Assembly: GCF_000430665.1 (NCBI RefSeq)
Contig: NZ_KE387188.1
Span: 1-35,269, forward strand
Direction: 5' to 3'
DNA from: Aquimarina muelleri DSM 19832
GTDB taxonomy: Bacteria; Bacteroidota; Bacteroidia; Flavobacteriales; Flavobacteriaceae
DNA length: 35,269 nt
Shown: positions 24,056 to 31,369 of the stretch, one piece after another
How the letters are laid out: each line of letters opens with the position of its first letter
How positions within the stretch are numbered: the first letter of the stretch is position 1
The notes under the pieces: model-generated
Told to the model about the DNA's origin: nothing
The model's database searches: none
What the model saw: the letters and a program-made list of their open reading frames with translations, nothing else
Position numbers and translations under genes: made by a program

Positions 24056-24991
24056 TTAATCCATCTTTTTCAGGTATTTATACAATTCACTATCTGTTGA
24101 AATAAAAATAGATGTTTTTCCATCAAAAGTTTTCTCAAATGTTTCCATTGATTTCAGAAAGCCATAAAGATTTCTTGATTGACTTGATTTATCGTAAGCT
24201 TTTGCATAAATCGAGGCCGCAGTAGCATCTGCCTTACCCTTAATCATCTCAGCATCCCTGAATGCAAGGGATTGTATATTTTTGAGCTCTCGTTCCTTCT
24301 CACCATTAATACGTGAGGCTTCACCCTGGCCTTCTGAGCGGAATTTATCAGCGATACGGAAACGTTCACTTTTCATTCGTTTATACACCTGATCCTGCAC
24401 TTCCTGCACATAATTGATGCGTTTAAAACGAAAATCTAGTATCTTAATTCCAAGATCCTCAGTCTGTTTATTAGCCGAGTTCAATATCATTTGTTGGATT
24501 TTGTCCCGACCTACATAAATCTTTACCAAGGAATCGCCAATAATGTCAGTATCGGATGATTCAGGGATTCTGTTACTTGTACGTACAGTCTCTTCTATGT
24601 CATTATTAGCTATAAAATTCCTGGTGTCTCCATCAAGAATATCATCTATACGTGATTGCGCACCACGTTCGTTCGTTAGGCGTTTAAAAAATTGAAGCGG
24701 ATCAATAATTTGCCATCTTGCATAAGTATCGACAAAAATAAACTTTTTGTCCTTGGTGGGTACTTGGTTTGGAGCACCATTCCATTCCATATAGCGTTTT
24801 TCGAAATAATTAGCAACTTGTACAAAGGGCAATTTGAAGTATACCCCAGGTTCAATAATGGCTTCTCCAACTGGCTTTCCAAACTGGGTGATTACCACTT
24901 GATCCTTTTCTTCTACAACAAAAGCACTACTGTTTAAAACTATCAGAATGATAATACTTAATATCGTGATTAAGATTGATTTAGTTTTCAT
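24056..24991 (-). CDS. hflC: HflC-like SPFH/band 7 membrane protease modulator
   Basis: A 311-residue protein with one N-terminal membrane helix (residues 6-25), then the band 7 domain: VEEKDQVVITQFGKPVGE, GVYFKLPFVQ and TYARWQIIDPLQFFKRL. A long helical segment follows (VYKRMKSERFRIADKFRSEG, RELKNIQSLAFRDAE). The order and length match HflC. With HflK it forms a periplasmic cage around the FtsH protease and limits degradation of membrane proteins. The gene overlaps hflK by 11 nt, indicating translational coupling. Confidence 0.9.
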   Translation of the reverse strand: MKTKSILITILSIIILIVLNSSAFVVEEKDQVVITQFGKPVGEAIIEPGVYFKLPFVQVANYFEKRYMEWNGAPNQVPTKDKKFIFVDTYARWQIIDPLQFFKRLTNERGAQSRIDDILDGDTRNFIANNDIEETVRTSNRIPESSDTDIIGDSLVKIYVGRDKIQQMILNSANKQTEDLGIKILDFRFKRINYVQEVQDQVYKRMKSERFRIADKFRSEGQGEASRINGEKERELKNIQSLAFRDAEMIKGKADATAASIYAKAYDKSSQSRNLYGFLKSMETFEKTFDGKTSIFISTDSELYKYLKKMD

Positions 24992-25967
24992 TGTTTTCTG
25001 TTTTTTTGTTCATCTGCATTTGTAACAAAGGCAAAACGTTGTTGCCTTTTTGGTCTGTTATAACTACATTACCTATGTTGGGTATCACATTTGACATTGT
25101 TTCAAGGTAAATTCTTCTTTTTGTTACCTCTGGAGCCTTGACAAATTCATTATATAGGGCAGTGAATCTGGTGGCTTCCCCATCCGCATTATTTACACGT
25201 TCAGCAGCATATCCTTTGGCCTGTTGAATGGTTTCTTCTGCCTGACCTCTTGCTTTGGGGATCACTTTATTATATTCTGATTTTGCTTGGTTAATCAAGG
25301 TTTCCTTTTCTTGCTGAGCTTCATTCACAGCATTAAAAGCTGCTTTAACAGGCTCTGGCGGATTTACATCCTGAAGTACCACTTGTTCTATTTTGATACC
25401 CATTGAATACTCTCTACATATTTGCTGAATGAGTTTCTGTAACTCACTTGCTATTTCTGTACGACCAACAGTCAGTACTTCATTTACTGTGCGATCACCC
25501 ACAATTTGTCTCATTGCAGCTTCTGAAATAATACGAAGAGTACTCTGAGGATTTCTAACTTTGAACAGGTTCTTGTAAGCATCATCCACCCTATATTGTA
25601 CAACCCATTGCACCTCTGCAAGATTAAGATCACCAGTAAGCATCAATGATTCGTCTTTTGTACTTGATAATTTCTTATATTGAGTATCTATTCCAGCTTT
25701 GGTAGTTCTAAAACCAAATTCCAGCTTTTGTTGCCTTTCTATCGGAACCTTATAAATATCTTCAACGAAGGGTATTTTGAAATTCAATCCCGATTCTACT
25801 TGTCTTACATACTTACCAAATCTAGTAATAACTCCTACTTCTTCAGTGCTTATCTGAAAAATTGATGACCACGAAATGAGTACTAAGAATAGTACTGTGG
25901 CAATAAGTCGCCAATACTCAAGTATTTTTTTAAACTCTGAAGGTAAATTTAATTCTGCTTTATTCAT
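24981..25967 (-). CDS. hflK: HflK-like SPFH/band 7 membrane protease modulator
   Basis: A 328-residue partner of HflC with a membrane helix at about residues 18-37 and a band 7 domain beginning ISTEEVGVITRFGKYVRQVE, then GLNFKIPFVED, VQWVVQYRVDDAY, the conserved VVLQDVNPPEPVKAAFNAV and the long helix EAQQEKETLINQAKSEYNKV. The C-terminus is short and Asn/Lys-rich rather than the proline-rich tail of some HflK proteins. It would assemble with HflC and FtsH at the inner membrane. Transcription most likely begins at the operator-promoter 26393-26435, with one or two very small genes in between. Confidence 0.9.
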   Translation of the reverse strand: MNKAELNLPSEFKKILEYWRLIATVLFLVLISWSSIFQISTEEVGVITRFGKYVRQVESGLNFKIPFVEDIYKVPIERQQKLEFGFRTTKAGIDTQYKKLSSTKDESLMLTGDLNLAEVQWVVQYRVDDAYKNLFKVRNPQSTLRIISEAAMRQIVGDRTVNEVLTVGRTEIASELQKLIQQICREYSMGIKIEQVVLQDVNPPEPVKAAFNAVNEAQQEKETLINQAKSEYNKVIPKARGQAEETIQQAKGYAAERVNNADGEATRFTALYNEFVKAPEVTKRRIYLETMSNVIPNIGNVVITDQKGNNVLPLLQMQMNKKTENNEN

Positions 25968-26037
25968 TTTTGTTTTTTAAATGTATAGGTAGTATGTCCA
26001 ATTCATCTTTATTGTATATTCTCCAGTTTTCTTTTTC

Positions 26038-26109
26038 TTAAGCATTTATTGATACACTGACAATCAATACTGTTATACTTATTATTATATTTAATCTATA
26101 ATTTTTCAT
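26038..26109 (-). CDS. 23-residue signal-peptide-like micro-ORF
   Basis: The frame encodes MKNYRLNIIISITVLIVSVS then INA and a stop: a positively charged start, a hydrophobic core and a small C-terminus, as in a signal peptide, but nothing follows. It lies between the small membrane-protein gene and hflK, 70 nt before the hflK start. It may be the relic of a secreted-protein gene or a leader peptide. Expression is uncertain. Confidence 0.3.
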   Translation of the reverse strand: MKNYRLNIIISITVLIVSVSINA

Positions 26110-26138
26110 CTATTTCTTGAATTATAGTTTTGCTGTTG

Positions 26139-26297
26139 TTAGTAGGTATAAAAGCTACCTCCAGCAAGTGTAGGCAATACGGCTATTAATATTAATACCA
26201 ATAACAGATGGATAAAAGCTCCCTCATTGTAAACAAAAAAGCTTATAAACCAAATCATTACTAATAGGCACGTAACTATGTAGGACAAAGCTCTCAT
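26139..26297 (-). CDS. Small lmo0937-like membrane protein, 52 aa
   Basis: A short frame encodes two hydrophobic helices separated by FVYNEGAFIHLLLVL. The pattern of a first helix ending in W-x-x-x-F-F/G-x-x-x-x-x-x-G, then (F/I)-I-H-x-L-L-V, matches the lmo0937/DUF5670 family of tiny membrane proteins widespread in Bacteroidetes stress operons. Family function is unknown. It is the first gene after the operator-promoter at 26393-26435, about 95 nt downstream of the -7 box, and is followed by hflK. Confidence 0.65.
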   Translation of the reverse strand: MRALSYIVTCLLVMIWFISFFVYNEGAFIHLLLVLILIAVLPTLAGGSFYTY

Positions 26298-26392
26298 AAT
26301 GTTTCTATTTCTTTATTAGATTCAGGCTATAGTTTGATTTTGGCAAAACATTTACTGTCATAGCTTTAAAACTTAATTTTTCATTTCAAGGG

Positions 26393-26435
26393 CAAAGAAA
26401 CTTGTATAAGTCAATCTTACCTATGACTTGGATCA
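26393..26435 (-). promoter_or_regulatory. CRP/FNR-type operator and class II promoter for the small-protein/hflKC operon
   Basis: Minus strand: TGATCCAAGTCA (26424-26435), 23 nt, then TTTCTTTG (26393-26400). The sequence around it repeats the 23904-23946 promoter, including the shared CTATGACTTGGATCAGTCAT. Confidence 0.75.
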
Positions 26436-26519
26436 GTCATCTTAAACTATATACCCTTTTTGTTTTGATTCTAAAAACATCTAACCTTCAGTATTTGCTT
26501 TAATCGAAATAAAATATAC

Positions 26520-26562
26520 TGACCTAGGTCATTTCATTTAGGATCATGTATGTCTACCTTTA
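26520..26562 (+). promoter_or_regulatory. CRP/FNR-type operator and class II promoter for the sigma-like gene
   Basis: TGACCTAGGTCA (26520-26531), 23 nt, then TACCTTTA (26555-26562). The ATG is at 26594. With the minus-strand site 84 nt away it forms a bidirectional promoter pair. Confidence 0.75.
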
Positions 26563-26593
26563 TATCTGCAATCGAAAATAATCGATAAGATCT

Positions 26594-27364
26594 ATGGAAA
26601 ATCAGACTACATATTATAAGATCCGGAAAGAACTTCGCATCTCGATAAAACAAACACTTCCGAAGCTTAAGAGACTAAAAAAGGAAATAAACAATGCTGC
26701 ATTTTATAATTTGCTCACAGAAGTAATACCTGATATACGTAGTTATATCATCAAAAGAGTTAAAACCGCTATTCAGAAAAATCACTTTCCGAAAAACAAA
26801 TATGAACCTAATGATTTTATAGATCAGTTATTTATTGAAACCTACGATCATATTGAAAATGTATCTAATGAAGATGAATTCTATGTTTGGCTCTATAAGA
26901 AGACCAACGAACTACTAGATGATGCTATCACCGAAGAAGAATTTGACGATTTATTCTTTCAGAATATAGATGATTATTCAAAACAGGAATGGGATCAAAT
27001 GGAAGAAAAATTCACAGCCGAAAGTGATGGGGATCTCATTATGAAAGAAGAATTAACAGATATTTCGTATTACCAAAATCCTTACACAATAAAAGATGTA
27101 TTTATAGAAAATACAGAACGTGAACTCATAAAAAAAATAGATGAAACCTTACCTCAAGAACAGGTAGATAAACACGTACAATTGGTATTGCACAATTTAC
27201 CATTGCAAACTCAAAATGTGTTTGAGCTTTTTACAAAACATCATCTTACGATAGCAGAAATTGCTGAAGTAAGAGATATAAGTATTACAGATGCTAAACA
27301 ACTTCTAGATGGTGCTAGAAAATCACTAAGAGCAAGCTTGTTTAATAGATTTACTATCGGTTAA
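26594..27364 (+). CDS. Divergent sigma-70-like protein with acidic linker
   Basis: A 256-residue protein. Residues 45-120 resemble sigma region 2 (PDIRSYIIKRVKTAI, NDFIDQLFIETYDHIENV, DEFYVWLYKKTNELLDDA). Residues 200-255 resemble region 4 (LVLHNLPLQTQNVFELFTKH, LTIAEIAEVRDISITDAKQL, ARKSLR). Between them is an unusually long, strongly acidic linker (about 120-195). Similar proteins are annotated as sigma factors in Flavobacteriia, but whether this one binds promoter DNA or only core polymerase is unclear. It has its own CRP-type promoter, so it may extend the response as a second tier. No anti-sigma gene is adjacent. Confidence 0.65.
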   Translation: MENQTTYYKIRKELRISIKQTLPKLKRLKKEINNAAFYNLLTEVIPDIRSYIIKRVKTAIQKNHFPKNKYEPNDFIDQLFIETYDHIENVSNEDEFYVWLYKKTNELLDDAITEEEFDDLFFQNIDDYSKQEWDQMEEKFTAESDGDLIMKEELTDISYYQNPYTIKDVFIENTERELIKKIDETLPQEQVDKHVQLVLHNLPLQTQNVFELFTKHHLTIAEIAEVRDISITDAKQLLDGARKSLRASLFNRFTIG

Positions 27365-27695
27365 AGATGTAAATTACTATGCACAAGAAGTAATTTGCTG
27401 TTTGTAAGTATTCTGATCTTAAATTCGTTGTCCGTTCGAGCACAGTCGCTAATCAATTATTACTTTATATAAGTAACTATCTACTGACCTATAAAACTCT
27501 TAACCGTTTACGGAAGCCACTAATGTGAAGAACATATAATTCTGAAAGTAACTCTGTGGATTCCTATATAGTTTGCCTTTCGAACAAACCCCAAATCCAC
27601 ATTTACATAAATAGATGGGCATTCCTTGTTTTTTTTTTTGCAATCGATAGTGAATATAATCATTTAATATTCACTTTAAACTAAATCAAATGTAC
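27365..27695. other. Intergenic stretch with nested inverted repeat and T11 run
   Basis: No gene is seen. GTGGATT (27556-27562) pairs with AATCCAC (27594-27600), and inside it GTTTG (27571-27575) pairs with CAAAC (27585-27589), giving a nested hairpin. A run of eleven T follows at 27629-27639, roughly 57 nt before the UspA operator. The hairpin may be a late terminator or a folded RNA; the T run could vary in length. Confidence 0.4.
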
Positions 27696-27738
27696 TGACT
27701 CTGGTCATTTTATGATGGATCATCTATTTGCACCTTTA
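27696..27738 (+). promoter_or_regulatory. CRP/FNR-type operator and class II promoter for the universal stress gene
   Basis: TGACTCTGGTCA (27696-27707), 23 nt, then CACCTTTA (27731-27738). Flanking DNA (CTTTAAACTAAAT before, GGATCAT and CCTTTATAT after) is shared with the promoter modules at 24000-24045 and 26490-26565. Confidence 0.7.
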
Positions 27739-27866
27739 TATACTTAAAAAAAGGACAAAAAATGAACCTATGAAGAATCAGACCACGAAAATAAAATTGA
27801 ATTAAAAAGGATTGACATTTTTCCGTTTTATTAAAAGTGAAATAAGTAATCTAAAAATAATACAAA

Positions 27867-28685
27867 ATGAAAAACATAATTATACCTGTTGATTTCTCTA
27901 AACAATCAGAGTTCGCTTTAAAGGCAGGAGCCATTTTAGCAAAGAAACACGATGCAGTACTTTACATTCTGCATATGTTGGAATTATCTGATAGCATTAT
28001 TTCACATTCAGAAACAGATAATAAAAATGAAATGCTATTTATGCTCGCTCTAGCCAAAAAAAAGTTTGCTCCCTTTTTAGGAAAGGAATATCTAGAAGGT
28101 GTAAAAGTTAAGACTATGATTAAGCATCATAAGGTATACAAAGAAGTAGATCTTGTCGCCAAAGAAGTAGATGCAGATTTAATTATTATGGGCTCGCACG
28201 GTTTAACTGCACAGGATGGCATATTTGCGGGGTCAAACGCAGAAAAAATGGTCCGAAACAGTAAAACACCCGTATTAATTATAAAGTCTGAGCCTAAAGA
28301 ATTTGAATTAAAGAATGTTGTAATAGCTACAGATTTGAATCCACAAAACACTTCCGTATTTTCACAGAAAGTTGCGATATTCTCTGCTTTGGGAAGCACA
28401 ATCCATCCTGTTTATGTCAATCTACCAAACAATAATTTTACAAGTTCCAAAGAATTTAAAGAGAAAGTAAGAGTATTTGCAGCTGCAGGTGGATCAAACA
28501 AAGTAAAATTTATTGCTGGGTATACAGTTGAAGATGGATTAATTCAATATGCAGAAGAAACAAATGCAGACCTCATTGCAGTAAGTACCCACGCTCGAAA
28601 AGGCTTGAATCATTTTCTAAAAGGTAGCATTTCTGAGGATCTAGCAAATCACGCAAAGTTACCTGTCATGACCTTCAAGTTATAA
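27867..28685 (+). CDS. Tandem universal stress protein (UspA family)
   Basis: A 272-residue protein made of two Usp domains. The first begins NIIIPVDFSKQSEFALKAG and ends with the nucleotide-binding motif GSHGLTAQDGIFAGS, which fits G-x2-G-x9-G-S, so it probably binds ATP. The second (VVIATDLNPQNT to STHARKGLNHFLKGS) has Ser and Ala in place of the first two motif glycines and may not bind nucleotide. Such tandem proteins are induced by starvation or low oxygen. The start is 129 nt after the -7 box, leaving a long leader. The genes at 28845-30408 follow on the same strand. Confidence 0.9.
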   Translation: MKNIIIPVDFSKQSEFALKAGAILAKKHDAVLYILHMLELSDSIISHSETDNKNEMLFMLALAKKKFAPFLGKEYLEGVKVKTMIKHHKVYKEVDLVAKEVDADLIIMGSHGLTAQDGIFAGSNAEKMVRNSKTPVLIIKSEPKEFELKNVVIATDLNPQNTSVFSQKVAIFSALGSTIHPVYVNLPNNNFTSSKEFKEKVRVFAAAGGSNKVKFIAGYTVEDGLIQYAEETNADLIAVSTHARKGLNHFLKGSISEDLANHAKLPVMTFKL

Positions 28686-28844
28686 GTAAATATTTGTTGA
28701 ATGTTGATGATAAAATATACAAAAAATAACTTCTAAGAGTGACTCGTTGTTTTGTATTCTTTCAAAATACCAATATAAATTTTAGAAATAAAAAATATAC
28801 CTATTAAGACAAAAGCAAACCGTACATACAAATTAAAATATACG

Positions 28845-29258
28845 ATGATGAATAAGACACTATTAAACCCTAAAACACAACTTTTATTAGGTGCAGGACT
28901 AGATGTTTTACATTTTGAAAGTGAAGAATGGTTAGACACCATTGCCTTTTGGAAAGACGAAGTTACATTCTTTGATAATTTATTAAAGAAAAAAGAAACT
29001 TCAGAAAAAAAGAATCTAGAATATGAAAAGATGCTAAAGGACCTCGATAAAATCTACACTGACTTGTTTGATGACCTAGAATATAGTATTGTAAAACACG
29101 AGCAACTATTATCCAGAATACAACAAGGGGAAAAAGGATTGGCTGATGCTGATTACCGAGAAAAACACTATCATATTTTTTTACGAATGGACACTTTTAC
29201 GAGTGATTTTAAAACGTTCAAAAGAATTGTTTTTGATTATGCTAAAAAGCTATTATAA
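28845..29258 (+). CDS. Hypothetical all-helical cytoplasmic protein, 137 aa
   Basis: I do not recognise a named family. The protein has no signal peptide or membrane span and is predicted to be several long amphipathic helices rich in Lys, Glu and Asp (for example EKMLKDLDKIYTDLFDDLEY, and KTFKRIVFDYAKKLL at the end), resembling a four-helix bundle. Short His-containing helices (VKHEQLL, EKHYHIF) might bind metal, but this is speculation. It lies 159 nt after the UspA gene and is probably part of the same stress transcript. Confidence 0.6.
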   Translation: MMNKTLLNPKTQLLLGAGLDVLHFESEEWLDTIAFWKDEVTFFDNLLKKKETSEKKNLEYEKMLKDLDKIYTDLFDDLEYSIVKHEQLLSRIQQGEKGLADADYREKHYHIFLRMDTFTSDFKTFKRIVFDYAKKLL

Positions 29259-29340
29259 AATGTAGTATTAAAACATATTTTATGAAACTAACCATATATC
29301 CCAAAAGGCATGATACATCGGATACTATTCACATAGCTTT

Positions 29341-29610
29341 ATGGATTTTATAACAGTTTTGAAAGGATTATCACCAAAACAAATCTCAGATGCAGTGATA
29401 ATAGCAGTTAAAATAGCAAAATCTTTAGGCATTGTCATTCAAAAACACTTTACCCCTTTTTATAGTGCTATAGAGCAAGAAATCATTCAAAATTGTAAAC
29501 TCTCTCATTTAGGATATGGATTAGTATTGATGAATGCAAACCCTAATCTATCGTTTGTTAGAGATTTTCAAGTGAGTATCTTAAAAGGGTTTTTAAAGAT
29601 GAAAAATTAA
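29341..29610 (+). CDS. Small hypothetical protein, 89 aa
   Basis: A short, mainly helical protein beginning MDFITVLKGLSPKQISDAVI, with conserved-looking features: a basic amphipathic helix (KIAKSLGIVIQKHF) and an ending NPNLSFVRDFQVSILKGFL. No signal peptide is present and I know no function. The open frame has normal codon use for the window and lies between UspA-linked genes. It begins 82 nt after the preceding gene. A 23-codon ORF at 29282-29353 overlaps its start in another frame and is probably not a gene. Confidence 0.5.
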   Translation: MDFITVLKGLSPKQISDAVIIAVKIAKSLGIVIQKHFTPFYSAIEQEIIQNCKLSHLGYGLVLMNANPNLSFVRDFQVSILKGFLKMKN

Positions 29611-29747
29611 TCTCTATTTGAATTAAAAAAATCCGACATAAAAAACTTAACTAATCATTCATATAGCAGTTAATTTTTCTGAAAAAGTGAGTACTGTAAT
29701 TTCATATAGGCTTTTTTTACTGTTTTTTAATAATTAAAATATATTCA

Positions 29748-29963
29748 ATGAAACAAAATATAACTTCAAATACAATAAACAAGGTTACTAAAGTGCTGTC
29801 TAAACTACAGAATGAATATCCTGAAGTCTATAGTTTACTTGATGAAGAACCTTTTGGACATTTAATAGGTACAGAAATGGGAATGAACAACGATACTCTT
29901 ATAAACTACTTAACAGATATCGAAGAATTATTACAACAACTCAATTCAACACGTATTTCTTAA
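29748..29963 (+). CDS. Small helical protein, paralogue of the 4732-4944 product
   Basis: A 71-residue protein sharing the plan of the 70-residue protein at 4732: a helix with KLQNEYPEVYSLLDEEP, a short loop, then MNNDTLINYLTDIEELLQQL. The matching elements are K-(I/L)-Q-x-E-(F/Y)-P-E, L-x-E-x-P, and a C-terminal YL-x5-L-L helix. No function is known. It sits directly before an OsmC gene, as its paralogue sits before hpf, so the family seems tied to stress operons. Confidence 0.6.
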   Translation: MKQNITSNTINKVTKVLSKLQNEYPEVYSLLDEEPFGHLIGTEMGMNNDTLINYLTDIEELLQQLNSTRIS

Positions 29964-30009
29964 TCAACAATTAATTTTATAATATTATCATTAAAAAATA
30001 GCTGACAAT

Positions 30010-30408
30010 ATGAATTATACTGTAAGTGGAAATATCATTGCTCATCAACAAGCAACGTTCACCTCTAAGCAAACAAATGTTTCTTTTGGTATTAAAAGAG
30101 ACCAAAACTATCTCCCAAATCCTGCGGAATTATTGTTAGGGGCATTTGCTGCCTGTTGTTTAAAAAACATTGAACGTTTTTCAGACACATTAAAATTTAA
30201 CTACGAAGACGCTCGAATTGAAGTCTTGGGTGAAAGACAAGAAAGACCAACAAAATTGGTTGCTATCCAATACACTATTCACATTAAAAGTGAAGACGCC
30301 AGTTTAAATGTTAAATTATTGCATAAAAATCTTCAGAAATTTGGTACTATTTATAATACCTTAAAAGAGACCTGCAATATTTCTGGAGAAATAAAATTAA
30401 TAGATTAG
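30010..30408 (+). CDS. OsmC-family peroxide/hydroperoxide-related protein
   Basis: A 132-residue OsmC-like protein. The two sites where redox cysteines are expected are occupied: Cys49-Cys50 in LLLGAFAACCLKNIERF, and Cys122 in LKETCNISGEI. The central helix and curled sheet pattern follow OsmC/Ohr. Members reduce organic hydroperoxides or act on persulfides. It is 46 nt after the small-protein gene and converges with the cupin gene, the two stops being only 6 nt apart, so read-through RNA would be antisense. Confidence 0.85.
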   Translation: MNYTVSGNIIAHQQATFTSKQTNVSFGIKRDQNYLPNPAELLLGAFAACCLKNIERFSDTLKFNYEDARIEVLGERQERPTKLVAIQYTIHIKSEDASLNVKLLHKNLQKFGTIYNTLKETCNISGEIKLID

Positions 30409-30414
30409 TATATA

Positions 30415-30777
30415 CTATTTCATTAAAACGAATTTTACATTAGTGATTGGATAGACGCCATGAAGAATATTTTTAGGGAGTACAATAGATTCACCAGTAG
30501 TTAAAGCGTATTCTTTATCATCTATAGTGATTTTAGCTTGCCCTTCAAGGATTAATAAGGGTGTGTCCATCGGAGATGTATGTGGTTTTAATATATGCTC
30601 CTTTTTCATAGCAAATAATATCATTTTATACCCTTCACTTTCAAAATAGATTTTGTTATTTACTTTGTCTTGATATTCAATTTTGCTTGATAAATTATAT
30701 TCTGTTTTAGCCTTGTTATCCATATTGGAACAGTTTAAAACTAATATTGCAATTGGTATTATGAGTAGTTTTTTCAT
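30415..30777 (-). CDS. Cupin-domain lipoprotein
   Basis: A 120-residue protein with a lipoprotein signal (IPIAILVLNC, Cys16) followed by a single small cupin barrel: HILKPHTSPMDTPLLILEGQ, then ITIDDKEYALTTGESIVLPK and HGVYP. Two histidines in KPHTS and LHGV and a Glu in LEGQ could form a partial metal site. The substrate is unknown. It is the last gene of the minus-strand sulfide operon, 61 nt after the preceding gene. Confidence 0.75.
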   Translation of the reverse strand: MKKLLIIPIAILVLNCSNMDNKAKTEYNLSSKIEYQDKVNNKIYFESEGYKMILFAMKKEHILKPHTSPMDTPLLILEGQAKITIDDKEYALTTGESIVLPKNILHGVYPITNVKFVLMK

Positions 30778-30838
30778 TTGTTTTATAAATTATAGGAGTA
30801 TTTGACTTTTGCTTTAATTGACTTTCTAAGAGAGTGTA

Positions 30839-31300
30839 TCATTTAAAAACCAACTTAGATTCAAAAATTTCAGATCTAGAAGAAGCTCTATGTATAACAG
30901 GAATAAGACTTACAAAAACCTCAAAATTTCTAGTAAATACAGAGGTGCTTTCAGTTATCTTACCTAATTCTAACTTCATCTGCTTTTCTATTACCAGTTT
31001 GTTATTTTTACTATCATTTGATTTTATTAAAAAACTTTCTTTACTAATAAAATCATCTCTTCCTAGTTCTTTTGAGATTCTGCGTATTTTGCTATCATCC
31101 CAGTTAGCGATTAAAATGGGAATATCTTCTTTTCCGTGTATGTCATAAACAAATAAATAGAGTTGGTACTCCATTTGTAATTTTATGTCCAAAGGATGAA
31201 AAATAATTTCTGTAATCACCGTTATGGTATTCGTATTATTCTCACTTACATTAACAAACTCTGGAATTTCCTTAAGATGTACTTTACTTATTTTTGCCAT
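30839..31300 (-). CDS. Hypothetical beta-rich protein, 153 aa
   Basis: No family recognised. The protein lacks a signal peptide. It alternates predicted beta strands (TNTITVITEIIFHP, YQLYLFVYDIHG) with a charged helix in the middle (DDSKIRRISKELGRDDF), then further strands (VIEKQMKLELG, NFEVFVSLIPVI). The overall impression is a beta-sandwich. It lies 69 nt after sqr and before the cupin lipoprotein, so it belongs to the sulfide operon and may contribute to handling of its products, but nothing in the sequence states how. Confidence 0.55.
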   Translation of the reverse strand: MAKISKVHLKEIPEFVNVSENNTNTITVITEIIFHPLDIKLQMEYQLYLFVYDIHGKEDIPILIANWDDSKIRRISKELGRDDFISKESFLIKSNDSKNNKLVIEKQMKLELGKITESTSVFTRNFEVFVSLIPVIHRASSRSEIFESKLVFK

Positions 31301-31369
31301 AATTTAGTTTTACTAAGTGTTTTTTAGAATATAATAGTATCTAAAAAAAGAATAAAATTTTTATCCTAA

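Noticed and set aside
30834..31148. Plus-strand open frame of 104 codons opposite the 30839-31300 gene
   Set aside because: Almost entirely antisense to a longer minus-strand frame that fits the operon; Ser/Leu-rich shadow.
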